Shown here piece by piece: positions 52,131 to 63,850 of a DNA stretch of 64,000 nucleotides. The notes under the pieces are model-generated. The model was not told the origin of the DNA. It did not search any database and saw only the letters and a list, made by a program, of their open reading frames with translations. The position numbers and the translations under genes were made by a program. The stretch is from Meconema thalassinum (Eukaryota; Arthropoda; Insecta; Orthoptera; Tettigoniidae): positions 1,218,524,609 through 1,218,588,608 of the forward strand of contig OX336388.2 in NCBI GenBank assembly GCA_946902985.2. The letters are read 5' to 3'. Numbering within the stretch: the first letter of the stretch is position 1; every line of letters begins with the position of its first letter.

Positions 52131-52489
52131 CGCCGCAGACCCAGGTGTAGAATCCAAGGAGACGGATGGTGTAACCAATGCCATAGAGTTAGTTATGTCC
52201 TCAAGGTCCTTTATAGTTACTGCTCAAAAATTTGGTAAAGGTGGGTACAAGTGTTAGAAATCGTGTATATATCAAACATACAAACATTGTGCTCTACATA
52301 ATAACACGTTGTTAGGAAAGTATTCGACCTGATTTATTTTTGCGAAAACCTGATGGACTTGAATACAGCCAACCTTGAAACTTCGTGCGCAACATGATTT
52401 TTTTCCCGCCTGTTGATAGCGTCTGCTGCCAAGCATCATTTGAGTGAGGTAGTGTGTAGTGCTCTCGTCGGTTTTTCATTGCAAGGAAA
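52131..52489 (+). other. Mariner 5' flank and terminal region
   Basis: Between the LINE 5' end and the mariner start codon. 'GTTAGGAAAGTATTCGACC' at about 52313-52331 is a plausible mariner end, but the partner TIR on the far side of the insertion is missing. Confidence 0.4.
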
Positions 52490-52527
52490 ATGACCGATCA
52501 ACTGGAGCAGCGCTACTGCTCCATATT
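52490..52527 (+). pseudogene. Mariner transposase N-terminus, split by gypsy-2
   Basis: ATG at 52490 starts a mariner-type N-terminus (LEQRYC motif). The frame is interrupted at 52527 by gypsy-2 and resumes at 63501. Confidence 0.8.
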
Positions 52528-54654
52528 TGTGACGTTATTCACGCCACTTAGCTGTCGTAAAAATATACCTAACCTAAGATATTCTTTCCTGCCAAATTTA
52601 CCCGTCCCTGTATTTCCAGTTGGAGCGAACGCTTCATAAATTCCTTCACATACCTAAGAATCTGAAGAACATTGTGGCCTATGCAGACAGTCGCAAATTC
52701 GAGCTGTGAAGACCTTGTAAAAGAAATCTTCATGTATACAACATCGCACTCGCAGTCTTACACGCGAGGTACTACTCTTGACCTGATGTGCACTGGTTCT
52801 GGAATTAATGTGTTCCCTAACCTCAAAAATAAACATTGGATCTACGCATTTAAAAATACGTCAATATCAGCTGTATCGATTGTTCCAACCCCAACCATCG
52901 CGAGATGTATCGACCGCCGTAGATGACAAGTGACGTACGCATGGCGAACGACCAGGGTGGCCAACTCTCTCGGAAGTGAACACGGAAGTGTCTTATGGAC
53001 TACGTTCAAGAAAGCCAGGGAATTCTAGTGTGCGTGTGTGCTACTACTGCTCTTTAGAAATTATCGTGCCATTTTGATATATGTTGAATGTTTGTGTGCG
53101 AACTCCCTCTCGTATTTGCCTGACCGTCAAGAAGAACACTTGGCTTGGGGGTTTCGGATCCCCCAAGGTTGAAAAACATAGGTATCGGCCTCCTCGTGGG
53201 GCGTTATTTTATTTTGGTGTTTTAGTTTTGGTTTAATATGTAGTAGCACAGGTAAGTTCCAGGAAGTGTGATATTGTATTTGTTATTTTCTGCCCATTTT
53301 TGGGGCCTTGTTTTTTCTTTTTGTGCAATTGCGTCGTGGAATTTCATACCTCGTGGGTATGGCGCAAATAGGTGGAGTTTCGGCCAAGTATGGATTGATG
53401 TCTCCCACTGTTTAATATCTAAATTGTTTAGCAATTTTTCTTCTTCGGAAGTAGTTTTCATGGTGGGAGATCTCTCTTGTTTTGGGCGAGGATTTTCCTT
53501 GTTGTGCAACCGTGTGCGTCTTTAGTTTGGGTTCCAAAATTATTCATTTATTTCCCTGTGATCACGCTTCTTGGAATTTTCCTAACTGCAGCCATGTAGA
53601 GTTTTCGATTATTTTAGTTTTAAGGGGGCCCTGTTCCTGGTATTGCATCACCTTACGTCCACGTGCTAGTTGTAGGTTATGTGACGCTTTGCTTTAGTTG
53701 TTCTCCTTTACGCCCCTGTGCGTTTCATTTTTGAATTTCCAATTTTGGCTTGTTTTTCTATTTAACCTATGGGATTGGTTCAAATCCCAAATTTTGGGAG
53801 CGGCGCACTATGGTGCAATCAGGCCTTGATTTACCGTTAGCTTCCGCCATTTTTAAGAGTAGAGTCGAGTTCGCGTCGGGTCCTTGGCGGTCGTGTGATA
53901 CCTTCCGCTCCGCTTTTCTGGAGCTTGTAATTAGTAATGTAGCTTTTCATTTGAATTCTCTTTTATTTACTTTTCCGTTGATTCCCTGGTATGTTCGTGC
54001 GTGTTAGTTGATCCTAATTTTCTTTTACGTGTGTAACTTGTAATTTGTCCTCTGATTTGTGTGCACGTATTCCCAGTTCGATTCTCCTGTCATTTCATAT
54101 TTGCTAGGGATAGCTTCCCCTTGTGTTTTAATTAATTGTAAGATGTTACCCTATGTGTACCTGTTCTTTATTAATTCTGTTGAGGTCCTAAAAGCATGTT
54201 AAGTGGTGTGTCGTGCCACGTGACGTCAACGACGTTTATCATCCTCTCAAGTACCAATTTCTCATGAAACTCGAGTTTGTAACCAAATATTGTTCCTATT
54301 TTATATATTTTGATACTTTATAATACAGACCCCTTTTATATTTTGATTACGACTTCATTTCGCCTTTAACGTCCCATCCCCACCCTCAAGACAGCTGCGG
54401 TGGAATGCATCCTCACCAGGTAAGTCTTCCACTTTTGAAGCTTGTGGATAAAACGACGTATTTTCTTCTCTTGTCCATCTGAGGGTGTCACCCGAATACG
54501 TCGTCAACACCGGCCGCCGAGGTAAAACCATCAAGTCCCGTAAAGGATGTCTTAGGGCCGCCGTTGGTAAGTTTCCTTCAGGTTGGCAGGCCCTCTAGGG
54601 AGTCTGTCGAGCTGAGCGAGATAGTGTAGTTCGTAGGAATGGTAGGGGGTAACA
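52528..54654 (+). repeat. gypsy-2 5' LTR (2127 bp)
   Basis: Contains a candidate TATA/polyA-rich stretch at about 54297-54340 and small open frames repeated in the 3' LTR that I do not regard as genes. Confidence 0.93.
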
Positions 54655-54656
54655 TT

Positions 54657-54668
54657 TGGTAGCAGAGG
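54657..54668 (+). promoter_or_regulatory. gypsy-2 primer site, initiator tRNA-Met type
   Basis: TGGTAGCAGAGG, 2 nt after the LTR, is complementary to the 3' end of eukaryotic initiator tRNA-Met (...CCTCTGCTACCA). The match weakens after 12 nt. Confidence 0.7.
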
Positions 54669-54799
54669 CATCGTGGTTCACGGTTTCCCACTTTGCTGCT
54701 GTCTAGAGGAGAGGGTTGGCTGTAAAATCCCCTGTTAATATTTTAAATCAGTTTCAATTTTGAATGTAAAGATGTCCTGTTAATCTGTTTCATGCAAAA

Positions 54800-56887
54800 A
54801 TGTCTGCTGCGAGAAGTGTGCAGTTTGCGGCTCGTCTGACACGAGATGAGGCGAATTACGAGTTGACCATACGTGGCCTGCAGTCTTCGGGCGATCTAGG
54901 CCAAGACAAGAAAATGCTGGAGGGAGCTTCAGAGATTCCAGTGTGCCCTCCGGAACTCACAGATGAAGAGCTTGATCGGGGTAAGTCCCTGATTGAACTT
55001 AAAGTGTCCCATCTAATTAATATGTGTAACTACTTGCAAATTCATTGCTCTAGTAAGGGCGAATTAGCCCAAGTGCGCGCCTCTGTCCAGCATCTCTTTG
55101 GGAGGGTATCCGACATGATTTCAGTCGCTGGTGACCGCAGCGTTACAGTTTTGGGAGAATTGATTGCCCTTCAGACTTCTCTTTGCGAATGTACCGTGAA
55201 GGTACTAGATTGTGAAATGTACTTTGAAGCCATGTCAGGGGAAGGCCCCCATTCAGTTTCTGTACCGTTCAACGATAGCGCATGTAACGTAACTGCTGAA
55301 TCTAGTCCTGCGTCTATGCATGTAAGCATCCCGAACGACTTGGCTCGAGGGCAACAGAGTGATGGTGCTATGGCCATGTTGAGTTTATCGGGCGAGTATC
55401 CTTCTGCTTCACGTCACTGTGAATGCTCTGACGTTAATTGTCCCCTGTGTAATCCCTTCCAAAATTTAACATTGCAAGATCTGCCTGCAGCGCAATCCGG
55501 TAATCTGTCTGTAACCCACCGTGATAATGCCCACGATGTCCTTCATGTGACAGACATGTCTTTGGCCATCCCTGTGTGTGGCGGATCCATGTCCGGCGTA
55601 TCCCTGCCTAGTGCGCATCTAGGAGGAAATATAGGGACGTCTGCCGCGGCATTGGTCCCCATGTGCCATCCATCCGCACCGGTCTTGCCCACTGCGCCTA
55701 TCATGTCCACCGGTTTCGAGCAGTATGTGGCCTCTCAGTGTCAACCTTTCAGTGCTAGTAACGTAGCCTCATTGTCTAACTTGCCTATTTCTTCAACATT
55801 TAATGTCAATGCGACCCTGAGTGGGCAACGCATGTCGAGTACCAATTCCGCACCCTATTACTCGCATTGTATGTCTCGAGTGCCTGTCACCGTTTCGGCT
55901 TCCTGCGCTTCACGTTTTGTTAATTCTGCGGCAAACCCTGTTGGTCACGAAACCCTCGCCATGCCTCGTTCTGAAAGGAACTTGGCCGTTCAACAGAATT
56001 TTAATTTGCCTGCTTCTCGCCCCCTTGGCCACGTAGCTATTTCAGAACCTGTGTCCGGGGCCAGATGCCCATCTTGTGAATGTGCGCATTCTTGTCATTC
56101 TTTGGCTGCCGCGCCAAACAACTTGATCGCTTTGGCCGACAACCGAATTGTCGCTATTCCCCGACCTGCGCCTGCCATTTCTGAGCGTTCAGTTCACCCA
56201 ATTGGTGGTTTTGGCAACATAAATCATCCATTAAGCACATCGCTCGCAAAACTGAAGGAGTTTAACACTGATAGTGTGGATGGAGTCATCCAATTTTTGA
56301 GAGAGTTAGTTAGGATTAACGAGTATGCAGCAGTGTTCGCCTTATCTGAAGGCCAGGTGTTTCAGTTATTGTTTCCCCACACGTCAGGTACCATGCGCGA
56401 CAAGGTGGTCGAGGCCATGTCATCCGCTGTTTCTATCCAAAGTTTTCTTTGCGACGTTTTGGTCTCTTATATTGCTGCCCGTCTCATGGGTTCGCTCACT
56501 CAAAGATACTTCTACCGTGTTCAGCGCTTCGATGAGAGACTGAACGCTTATATTCAGGATATCAGGAACTAAGCGAAGGTCTTCGCCCTCGACTTCTCCG
56601 AAGGTTATATTGTGTCTTCCATTGTCGACGGAATATCGCCCGAATTCCGGTCTTATCTGAGTATGGAGACCCGTCCAACCACTTATAGGGAGTTAGGTGC
56701 TCTTGCCATATCTGCCGAGTCTGTTCGTCACGGTGACTTAAAGCGTGTCGTTAGTGTTCCTCCACCTGCGCCCCGCTTCGTGCGCCCCGCTCGTCCTGCC
56801 GGGGCCGGCAATGGTCGCTGCTATAATTGTAACGGCGTGGGCCACGTCGCTAGGTATTGCGGCCAGCCTAAACGTACCTCTAATTGA
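54800..56887 (+). pseudogene. gag: gypsy-2 gag with premature TAA
   Basis: Open from ATG 54800 to TAA at 56570-56572, then in the same frame to TGA 56885-56887. The N-terminus has the YELTIRGL pattern seen in gag of many insect gypsy elements. Residues about 130-470 are Ser/Ala/Pro-rich linker with CECSDVNCPLCNP-type Cys clusters. Residues about 480-680 are capsid-like (LKEFNTDSVDGVIQFLREL; SPEFRSYLSM). The end has a CCHC zinc knuckle, CYNCNGVGHVARYC, for RNA binding. The TAA lies within the capsid domain. Confidence 0.85.
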
Positions 56888-59305
56888 CTGCCATTTGCCA
56901 GGAGTGGGGATGAGCCCTCAGAAGGCTGTACCGAAGGTCAACCTGTGGATGAGGTCCCGCATCCTGGCCCAAGTAATTCTGTGTCCGTTGAGTGTAACCT
57001 TCCGTTACCTGTCAATGTCGTTTGCGAAGGCGGTGAGCCTGCTGTGCCCAATTTAATTTTTCCCATGAGTAATGTCTGTGAAAGTAACGAACGTGATGAA
57101 AGGAGTTGTTCCGGGCCTGCAAATGATTTTCGTGATGGCGAAGAACCTGGTTGCGTTTCATTTGGTGTAGACCAAGACCCCGTAGGAAATGTTCTGTGTA
57201 TTGATTCTTGTAACAGGGTCTCTTCAGTTTCTCATTCTTCTCCGATCATAGGTGTTTTGATAAATAACGAGCCAGTCTGTGGCATTCTTGACTCCGGAAG
57301 TGTCGTGTCGCTATTGAGCGAAAAGTGGTACAATTCCATGAAGACAGTCTGTAATTTTCCTAAATTGAATCCGTTGCAAACCCGCCTGGTGTCGGCAAAT
57401 TGCTCGCCTTTAGATGTCCTTGGTAGTATTTCGGTTAAATTCAGGATCCAAGGTTTCACTTGGAAATTTCCGGTGTGGGTAATTAGAAATCTCTCTTGCC
57501 CCCTTCTCATCGGGACCAATTTCATGTCGTCCGTTGGCCTGATCCTTGACCTCCAAGCGAGGACTTTCAAATTCAGATTTCGACCTAAGCTTAAATTTAA
57601 TTTCATTGAACCTTATCCCCAGCCGTTGGGTAGTTCAGTCAATCAGACTTCTGATCCCGTCACCATTGATAAACTTGATTTGAGTAACTTAAGCGATTCC
57701 CAGTATGATATGATACGGAACTTGTGCCGGGAGTATCCAGAGGTGTTCACTGATGAGTTGGGCGTGACCAAACTGCTTGAGTATAAGATCGAAGTCACCG
57801 ACAATATCCCTGTCAGACATCCTCCCTATCGCTTGGCTCCGCCCAGGATGAAGGCTCTTAAGGAAATTATCGACCGAATGCTTGCTGATGGTGTCATTAG
57901 CCCTTCTACTTCTGCGTATTCATCCCCGATGTTTCTTGTACCCAAGCCTAATGGTGGTTTTCGACCAGTCGTTGACTATAGGCGACTGAATCAAAAGGTT
58001 GTACTTCAATCTATTCCCTTGCCTGACCTCCATTCTTGTTTTTCGTGGTTCCACAAGGCTAAATTCTTCACACTCCTCGATTGAAACCAGGCCTATTACC
58101 AAATTCCCTTGGCCGAGGAATTTAAACCCATGACTGCTTTTGCCACCGATTGGAATTTGTATCAATTCAATCGTGTACCGTTCGGTTTGTCAACAGGTGG
58201 AGCTGTGTTGAGCCGCCTGCTTGATAATGTCTTCTCAGGTATCAAATTTGAATTTCTTTACCATTATTAGGACGATGTTGTGATCTACAGCGAGACGTTC
58301 GACGAACATGTGAAGCACATTCAGGAAGTCTTGGAAAGACTGAAGCGTGCTGGTCTTACTGTAAAACTATCTAAGGTTTCATTCGCGAAAACAGAAATCT
58401 CCTTCCTTGGTCATATTGTGTCAGCTGCCGGTGTGTCCATAGATCAGTCCAGGACTCAGGGTATCCGTGATTTCAAACCTCCCACTAATGTCAAGGGCGT
58501 AGCCCGCTTCGTCGGGATGGTGAACTTCTTCCGGAAATTCATCCCCAATTTTGCACAGCGTGCAGCTCCGTTGAACTCTCTCCGTCGCAAAGACCAGAAA
58601 TTTAGTTGGGGTCCTTCTCAGAAGACTGCTTTCGAAGACCTCAAACTTGCTTTATGTAACGCTCCCGTTCTTGCCATCCCTGATTTTTCTAAACCGTTCA
58701 TTGTGCAGACCGATGCTTCGTGCTCGGGAGTTGCTGGGGTCCTGCTCCAAGAAGGAGAATTGGGTAGGCAGCCCATTTCTTATGCATCTCGTTCCCTCTC
58801 TCCTGTTGAGGCTAAGTACTCTGTGTACGAGCTGGAGGGTCTCGCCGTTTTGTTCGCTCTTGAGCGCTTTAGAAATTATATTGAACACATTTCATTTGAG
58901 CTGGAGACTGACAATCAGGCTCTCAACTGGGTTCTGGCAAAACCCCGTAACACTGGTCGTATTGCTCGTTGGGCGACCAGAATCTCTTCCTTCAGTTTCA
59001 CTGTTCGCCACATCCGTGGAACCGACAATGTAATCGCAGACTCGCTGAGTCGAATGTTTGAGGAAGTCCCTAGGGATCAGTCTGGATCTGTCGAGGTAGA
59101 ATCTCCCGTGTCTTCAGTTTCAGTTAATGCAGTGAAGCCTGTCCTTACCAACTCACCTTTGTTGTTCCGTGATTTAGCAGAGTATCAGAAAGAAGACCCT
59201 GTATTGGGACCATTAATAACCCGGATGTCAGGTGGAGAACTTGTAAGGCCGTATGAATTGAAAAGAGGTATTCTGTTGCGTTGCTCGCCACGACAAGAGA
59301 AGTAA
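56888..59305 (+). pseudogene. pol: gypsy-2 protease, RT and RNase H with stops
   Basis: Same frame as gag, beginning directly after the TGA at 56885. Protease: GILDSGSVVSLLS. RT: FLVPKPNGGFRPVVDYRRLN, then FTLLD followed by TGA at 58082-58084 where the conserved pattern has Trp. VPFGLSTGGAV follows, then the catalytic box reads Y-stop-D-D (TAG at 58268-58270). RNase H: IVQTDASCSGVAGVL, YELEGLAVLFAL, TDNQALNWVL, VIADSLSRMF. A frameshift near 59295 puts integrase in another frame. The stop inside the catalytic YxDD box means this copy encodes no active enzyme. Confidence 0.9.
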
Positions 59306-60301
59306 AATTGTGTTGCCTGCCGTACTTGTTCCTGAAATTTTCAAATACATTCATGAGTCTCCTGTTGGGGGGCACCTCGGTGTGTTAAAAACTCGCCAAA
59401 AGATCAGAACAAACTTTATCTGGAAGTCAATGGATGGTGACATTCGTAACATGGTCAGATGCTGTAGGCATTGTAGTATCAGTAAACCCGCCGTCAATAC
59501 TCGTGTTGGATTATTGTCTTCTGAGCCTGCCTCCCGCCCCATGGAGAGGATTTTTATCGACTTCGTCGGGCCGTTCCCTCGGTCGAAGTTGGGAAACCGG
59601 TTTGCACTGGTTTGTGTTGATGGGTTCACCCGTTTCAGCTGGATTTTCCCAACTAGATTGTTGACGACCCACACAGTCATTAGATGTCTGAATTCTATCT
59701 TTACTTCATTTGGTCCATGGCAGTTCCTGGTATCGGACAATGCCAAAACCTTTACGTCTCACCTGTTCCGTAAGTTTTGTTTCGACTACGGTATCTCCCA
59801 TGTGACCACGAGTCCATATTACCCCAACCCGTCGTTGGCCGAGCGTGCCAATCGGAACCTGCGTTCCGCGTTGATCGCATACCACCATGATGATCACGCC
59901 AAGTGGGATTCATCGGTCCATTGGCTAGCTTTTGCGTTCAACACTGCTGTCCACGAGACACATAACACTACTCCATTTTCTCTGATGTTTGCTTATGTAC
60001 CTAATTCTCCGTTGACGAACTTGTGGTCGATTCATGACCTGTTGCCTGATCAGCCGTCTGCCGACAAGGTGAAGCAGGTATGGAAGGAGGCCCGCAAGTC
60101 CATTAAGGTTTCTCACCTAAGCTTCTAGGAAACAAAGTGTCAGGAAAATTGCGGCCGCGATTTCACGGGCCATTTAAGATTTTATCCTTTGTCAGTCCTG
60201 TTTCAGTGCTGGTGAGCGACCCTGAAAGGAAGAGGATCTTCAGGACTCACCTCTCACAGTGCAAGCCCACACACGAGGCGCCCAAGCGAGTCTCGGGTTA
60301 G
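59306..60301 (+). pseudogene. pol: gypsy-2 integrase
   Basis: 59310-60128 encodes the HHCC finger (HESPVGGHLG ... CCRHC), then the catalytic core with FIDFVGPFPRS, LVSDNAKTFTS and the Glu in SLAERANRNLR. A second frameshift or small deletion near 60120 leads to the C-terminal 'HGPFKILSFVSPVSVLV' and 'HLSQCKP' region, ending with TAG 60299-60301. No chromodomain is seen. Confidence 0.88.
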
Positions 60302-61368
60302 TCGGCAACTAAACTGGTGGTATCTTCGTTTTATTTCATGCCCCTTTTCTTTCATAACTGGTAATGTGATCTTTTGTAAAGTTCCCCCCCCCCCCAAATC
60401 AGCAGAGAACGTGCGTCTCTGGAGGCGTTGCTTACCCAAAATGTTGTGAGAAGCGTGTTGCACCTTGTTGTATGAACAAACAGATCGTTTATCGGTCTTT
60501 ATGACGTGTGACAGGCTTTTCCCAAGATTGGTAAGACTTAGTTAATAGTAGTACTCTTGTGTTGGTTATTTGAAGCTAAGGTGACCTCGATGTGGAGGTG
60601 GTATGTGATTATGCCTGCTTTGTCGAGGCAATATTTGTGTAAGGGGTGGGATTCGGGATGCCGTTGGATATGGTAACTTCCCGTTTGGAAACGTAAGGTG
60701 ATTTATTTGGTAACGGGGGGCCCCTTTTTAAAGAAAAAAATTGTATGTTTCGTTTTTTCAAAATCAAATCTGTGATGTTCTGCGACTGATACCTGGTAAA
60801 AATTTGGAATAACCCATAAAATGAACTATAACTGCGCTTCTGGCAACTAGTTATTGCACCATGAACTGTCTGTCACTCTGGTATGTCCTGCTACTCGTGT
60901 GCTTAGCATTTCAGTGCTTGGCCCGTTGGAAGTGGAGCTCCCTGTGGATTTGTCGGACTGTGCTGTTTCTCCGCGGGATCCAGTGCAGCTCGGGGCGTCC
61001 AAGATACCCTGGTGGCCATATGGATGGTGGCGTAACTGGGAAACTGCTGGCGGGGACCCGGGCTCGTCATCGCCCGTTCTACATCTGTAACTGGGTCGTC
61101 AGGACATTTCTACCTAGACCCTTCCAGCTAACATGAGGAGCGGAACTATCACCATGACAGTGCCATCTACTCAGCTTGTCGCTGTGTGAATCTGAACCTT
61201 GAAAATTCTTCCTGCCATTCAATGATGTCTATGCCCAAAAATTCCTTCAAACATGTTGGGACAATATGTAAATCTGCAGCCGTACATAAGAGGTGATCCA
61301 CTCCAGATCTGTCACATCAACATACGCAAATGCTGTCCACCCCGCAGTTTGCTTTCGGGGGAGGAGGA
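60302..61368 (+). other. gypsy-2 3' untranslated region, possible small ORF
   Basis: Contains a C11 tract at about 60385 and an ORF at 60861-61136 whose first 21 residues (MNCLSLWYVLLLVCLAFQCLA) look like a signal peptide. The remainder has no recognised domain, and a shifted frame continues with a Pro/Trp-rich segment. It could be the remnant of a third (env-like) ORF, but evidence is thin. The polypurine tract CGGGGGAGGAGGA (61356-61368) precedes the LTR. Confidence 0.4.
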
Positions 61369-63495
61369 TGTGACGTTATTCACGCCACTTAGCTGTCGTA
61401 AAAATATACCTAACCTAAGATATTCTTTCCTGCCAAATTTACCCGTCCCTGTATTTCCAGTTGGAGCGAACGCTTCATAAATTCCTTCACTTACCTAAGA
61501 ATCTGAAGAACATTGTGGCCTATGCAGACAGTCGCAAATTCGAGCTGTGAAGACCTTGTAAAAGAAATCTTCATGTATACAACATCGCACTCGCAGTCTT
61601 ACACGCGAGGTACTACTCTTGACCTGATGTGCACTGGTTCTGGAATTAATGTGTTCCCTAACCTCAAAAATAAACATTGGATCTACGCATTTAAAAATAC
61701 GTCAATATCAGCTGTATCGATTGTTCCAACCCCAACCATCGCGAGATGTATCGACCGCCGTAGATGACAAGTGACGTACGCATGGCGAACGACCAGGGTG
61801 GCCAACTCTCTCGGAAGTGAACACGGAAGTGTCTTATGGACTACGTTCAAGAAAGCCAGGGAATTCTAGTGTGCGTGTGTGCTACTACTGCTCTTTAGAA
61901 ATTATCGTGCCATTTTGATATATGTTGAATGTTTGTGTGCGAACTCCCTCTCTTATTTACCTGACCGTCAAGAAGAACACTTGGCTTGGGGGTTTCAGAT
62001 CCCCCAAGGTTGAAAAACATAGGTATCGGCCTCCTCGTGGGGCGTTATTTTATTTTGGTGTTTTAGTTTTGGTTTAATATGTAGTAGCACAGGTAAGTTC
62101 CAGGAAGTGTGATATTGTATTTGTTATTTTCTGCCCATTTTTGGGGCCTTGTTTTTTCTTTCTGTGCAATTGCGTCGTGGAATTTCATACCTCGTGGGTA
62201 TGGCGCAAATAGGTGGAGCTTCGGCCAAGTATGGATTGATGTCTCCCACTGTTTAATATCTAAATTGTTTAGCAATTTTTCTTCTTCGGAAGTAGTTTTC
62301 ATGGTGGGAGATCTCTCTTGTTTTGGGCGAGGATTTTCCTTGTTGTGCAACCGTGTGCGTCTTTAGTTTGGGTTCCAAAATTATTCATTTATTTCCCTGT
62401 GATCACGCTTCTTGGAATTTTCCTAACTGCAGCCATGTAGAGTTTTCTATTATTTTAGTTTTAAGGGGGCCCTGTTCCTGGTATTGCATCACCTTACGTC
62501 CACGTGCTAGTTGTAGGTTATGTGACGCTTTGCTTTAGTTGTTCTCCTTTACGCCCCTGTGCGTTTCATTTTTGAATTTCCAATTTTGGCTTGTTTTTCT
62601 GTTTAACCTATGAGATTGGTTCAAATCCCAAATTTTGGGAGCGGCGCACTATGGTGCAATCAGGCCTTGATTTACCGTTAGCTTCCGCCATTTTTAAGAG
62701 TAGAGTCGAGTTCGCGTCGGGTCCTTGGCGGTCGTGTGATACCTTCCGCTCCGCTTTTCTGGAGCCTGTAATTAGTAATGTAGCTTTTCATTTGAATTCT
62801 CTTTTATTTACTTTTCCGTTGATTCCCTGGTATGTTCGTGCGTGTTAGTTGATCCTAATTTTCTTTTACGTGTGTAACTTGTAATTTGTCCTCTGATTTG
62901 TGTGCGCGTATTCCCAGTTCGATTCTCCTGTCATTTCATATTTGCTAGGGATAGCTTCCCCTTGTGTTTTAATTAATTGTAAGATGTTACCCTATGTGTA
63001 CCTGTTCTTTATTAATTCTGTTGAGGTCCTAAAAGCATGTTAAGTGGTGTGTCGTGCCACGTGACGTCAACGACGTTTATCATCCTCTCAAGTAGCAATT
63101 TCTCATGAAACTCGAGCTTGTAACCAAATATTGTTCCTATTTTATATATTTTGATACTTTATAATACAGACCCCTTTTATATTTTGATTACGACTTCATT
63201 TCGTCTTTAACGTCCCATCCCCACCCTCAAGACAGCTGCGGTGGAATGAATCCTCACCAGGAAAGTCTTCCACTTTTCAAGCTTGTGGATAAAACGACGT
63301 ATTTTCTTCTCTTGTCCATCTGAGGGTGTCACCCGAATACGTCGTCAACACCGGCCGCCGAGGGAAAACCATCAAGTCCCGTAAAGGATGTCTTAGGGCC
63401 GCCGTTGGTATGTTTCCTTCAGGTTGGCAGGCCCTCTAGGGAGTCTGTCGAGCTGAGAGAGATAGTGTAGTTCGTAGGAATGGTAGGGGGTAACA
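61369..63495 (+). repeat. gypsy-2 3' LTR (2127 bp)
   Basis: Partner of 52528-54654, same length, substitutions only as far as I can see. Followed by the ATATT duplication. Confidence 0.93.
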
Positions 63496-63500
63496 ATATT

Positions 63501-63695
63501 CTGCCAGAAACTGGACGACAGCCATGTGGAAACCATTCGGAAGATTCGGTGATGATGCTATGGGCATCTTACAGATTAAGGAATGGTACAACTGGTTTAA
63601 AGATGGCCGCACATCGGTGGAGCGCCTGTCACCTTGCGGTCGGCCAACAACACGCCGAAATGACCAGGTCATTGCCAAAGTTAATCTACTTTGTG
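63501..63695 (+). pseudogene. Mariner transposase, continuation
   Basis: Resumes the frame broken at 52527 (CQKLDDSHVETIRKI), then loses frame through a deletion of about 8 nt near 63545. It continues FGDDAMGILQIKEWYNWFKD and a GRP motif, the mariner DNA-binding region. It stops being mariner near 63695, well before the catalytic domain. Mariner was therefore already broken before or independently of gypsy-2. Confidence 0.85.
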
Positions 63696-63850
63696 CCAAT
63701 TTTGACGTATGGTTCAGAAACATGGGTGATGAAGGAAAGGGACAAGAGTAAAATACGAGCAGTGGAAATGAAGTTCCAGAGGAGTAGGGTAGGAGAAACA
63801 AGAATGGACAGAGTAAGGGATGAGAAAGTCAGAGAGATGGTAAGTGAGGA
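63696..63850 (+). pseudogene. LINE RT C-terminal scrap
   Basis: Encodes VPILTYGSETWVMKERDKSK, then AVEMKFQRS and RMDRVRDEKVRE, the end of a non-LTR reverse transcriptase. It differs from the LINE at 48.5-52.1 kb. It abuts the mariner piece with no spacer. Confidence 0.8.

Larger units (their letters stand above)
52528..63495 (+). mobile_element. Ty3/gypsy LTR retrotransposon 'gypsy-2', 11.0 kb
   Basis: LTRs 52528-54654 and 61369-63495 (2127 bp each), ends TGTGACG/GGTAACA. Duplication ATATT at 52523-52527 and 63496-63500. It has a primer site, gag and pol in one frame, and a polypurine tract. About twenty LTR differences by eye (about 99% identity). The coding region carries four in-frame stops and at least two frameshifts, so it is defective. 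The insertion split a mariner transposase gene. Confidence 0.95.

Noticed and set aside
53222..54007. Several 70-95 codon frames in the gypsy-2 LTRs
   Set aside because: No recognisable motif, short, and repeated only because the LTR is repeated.
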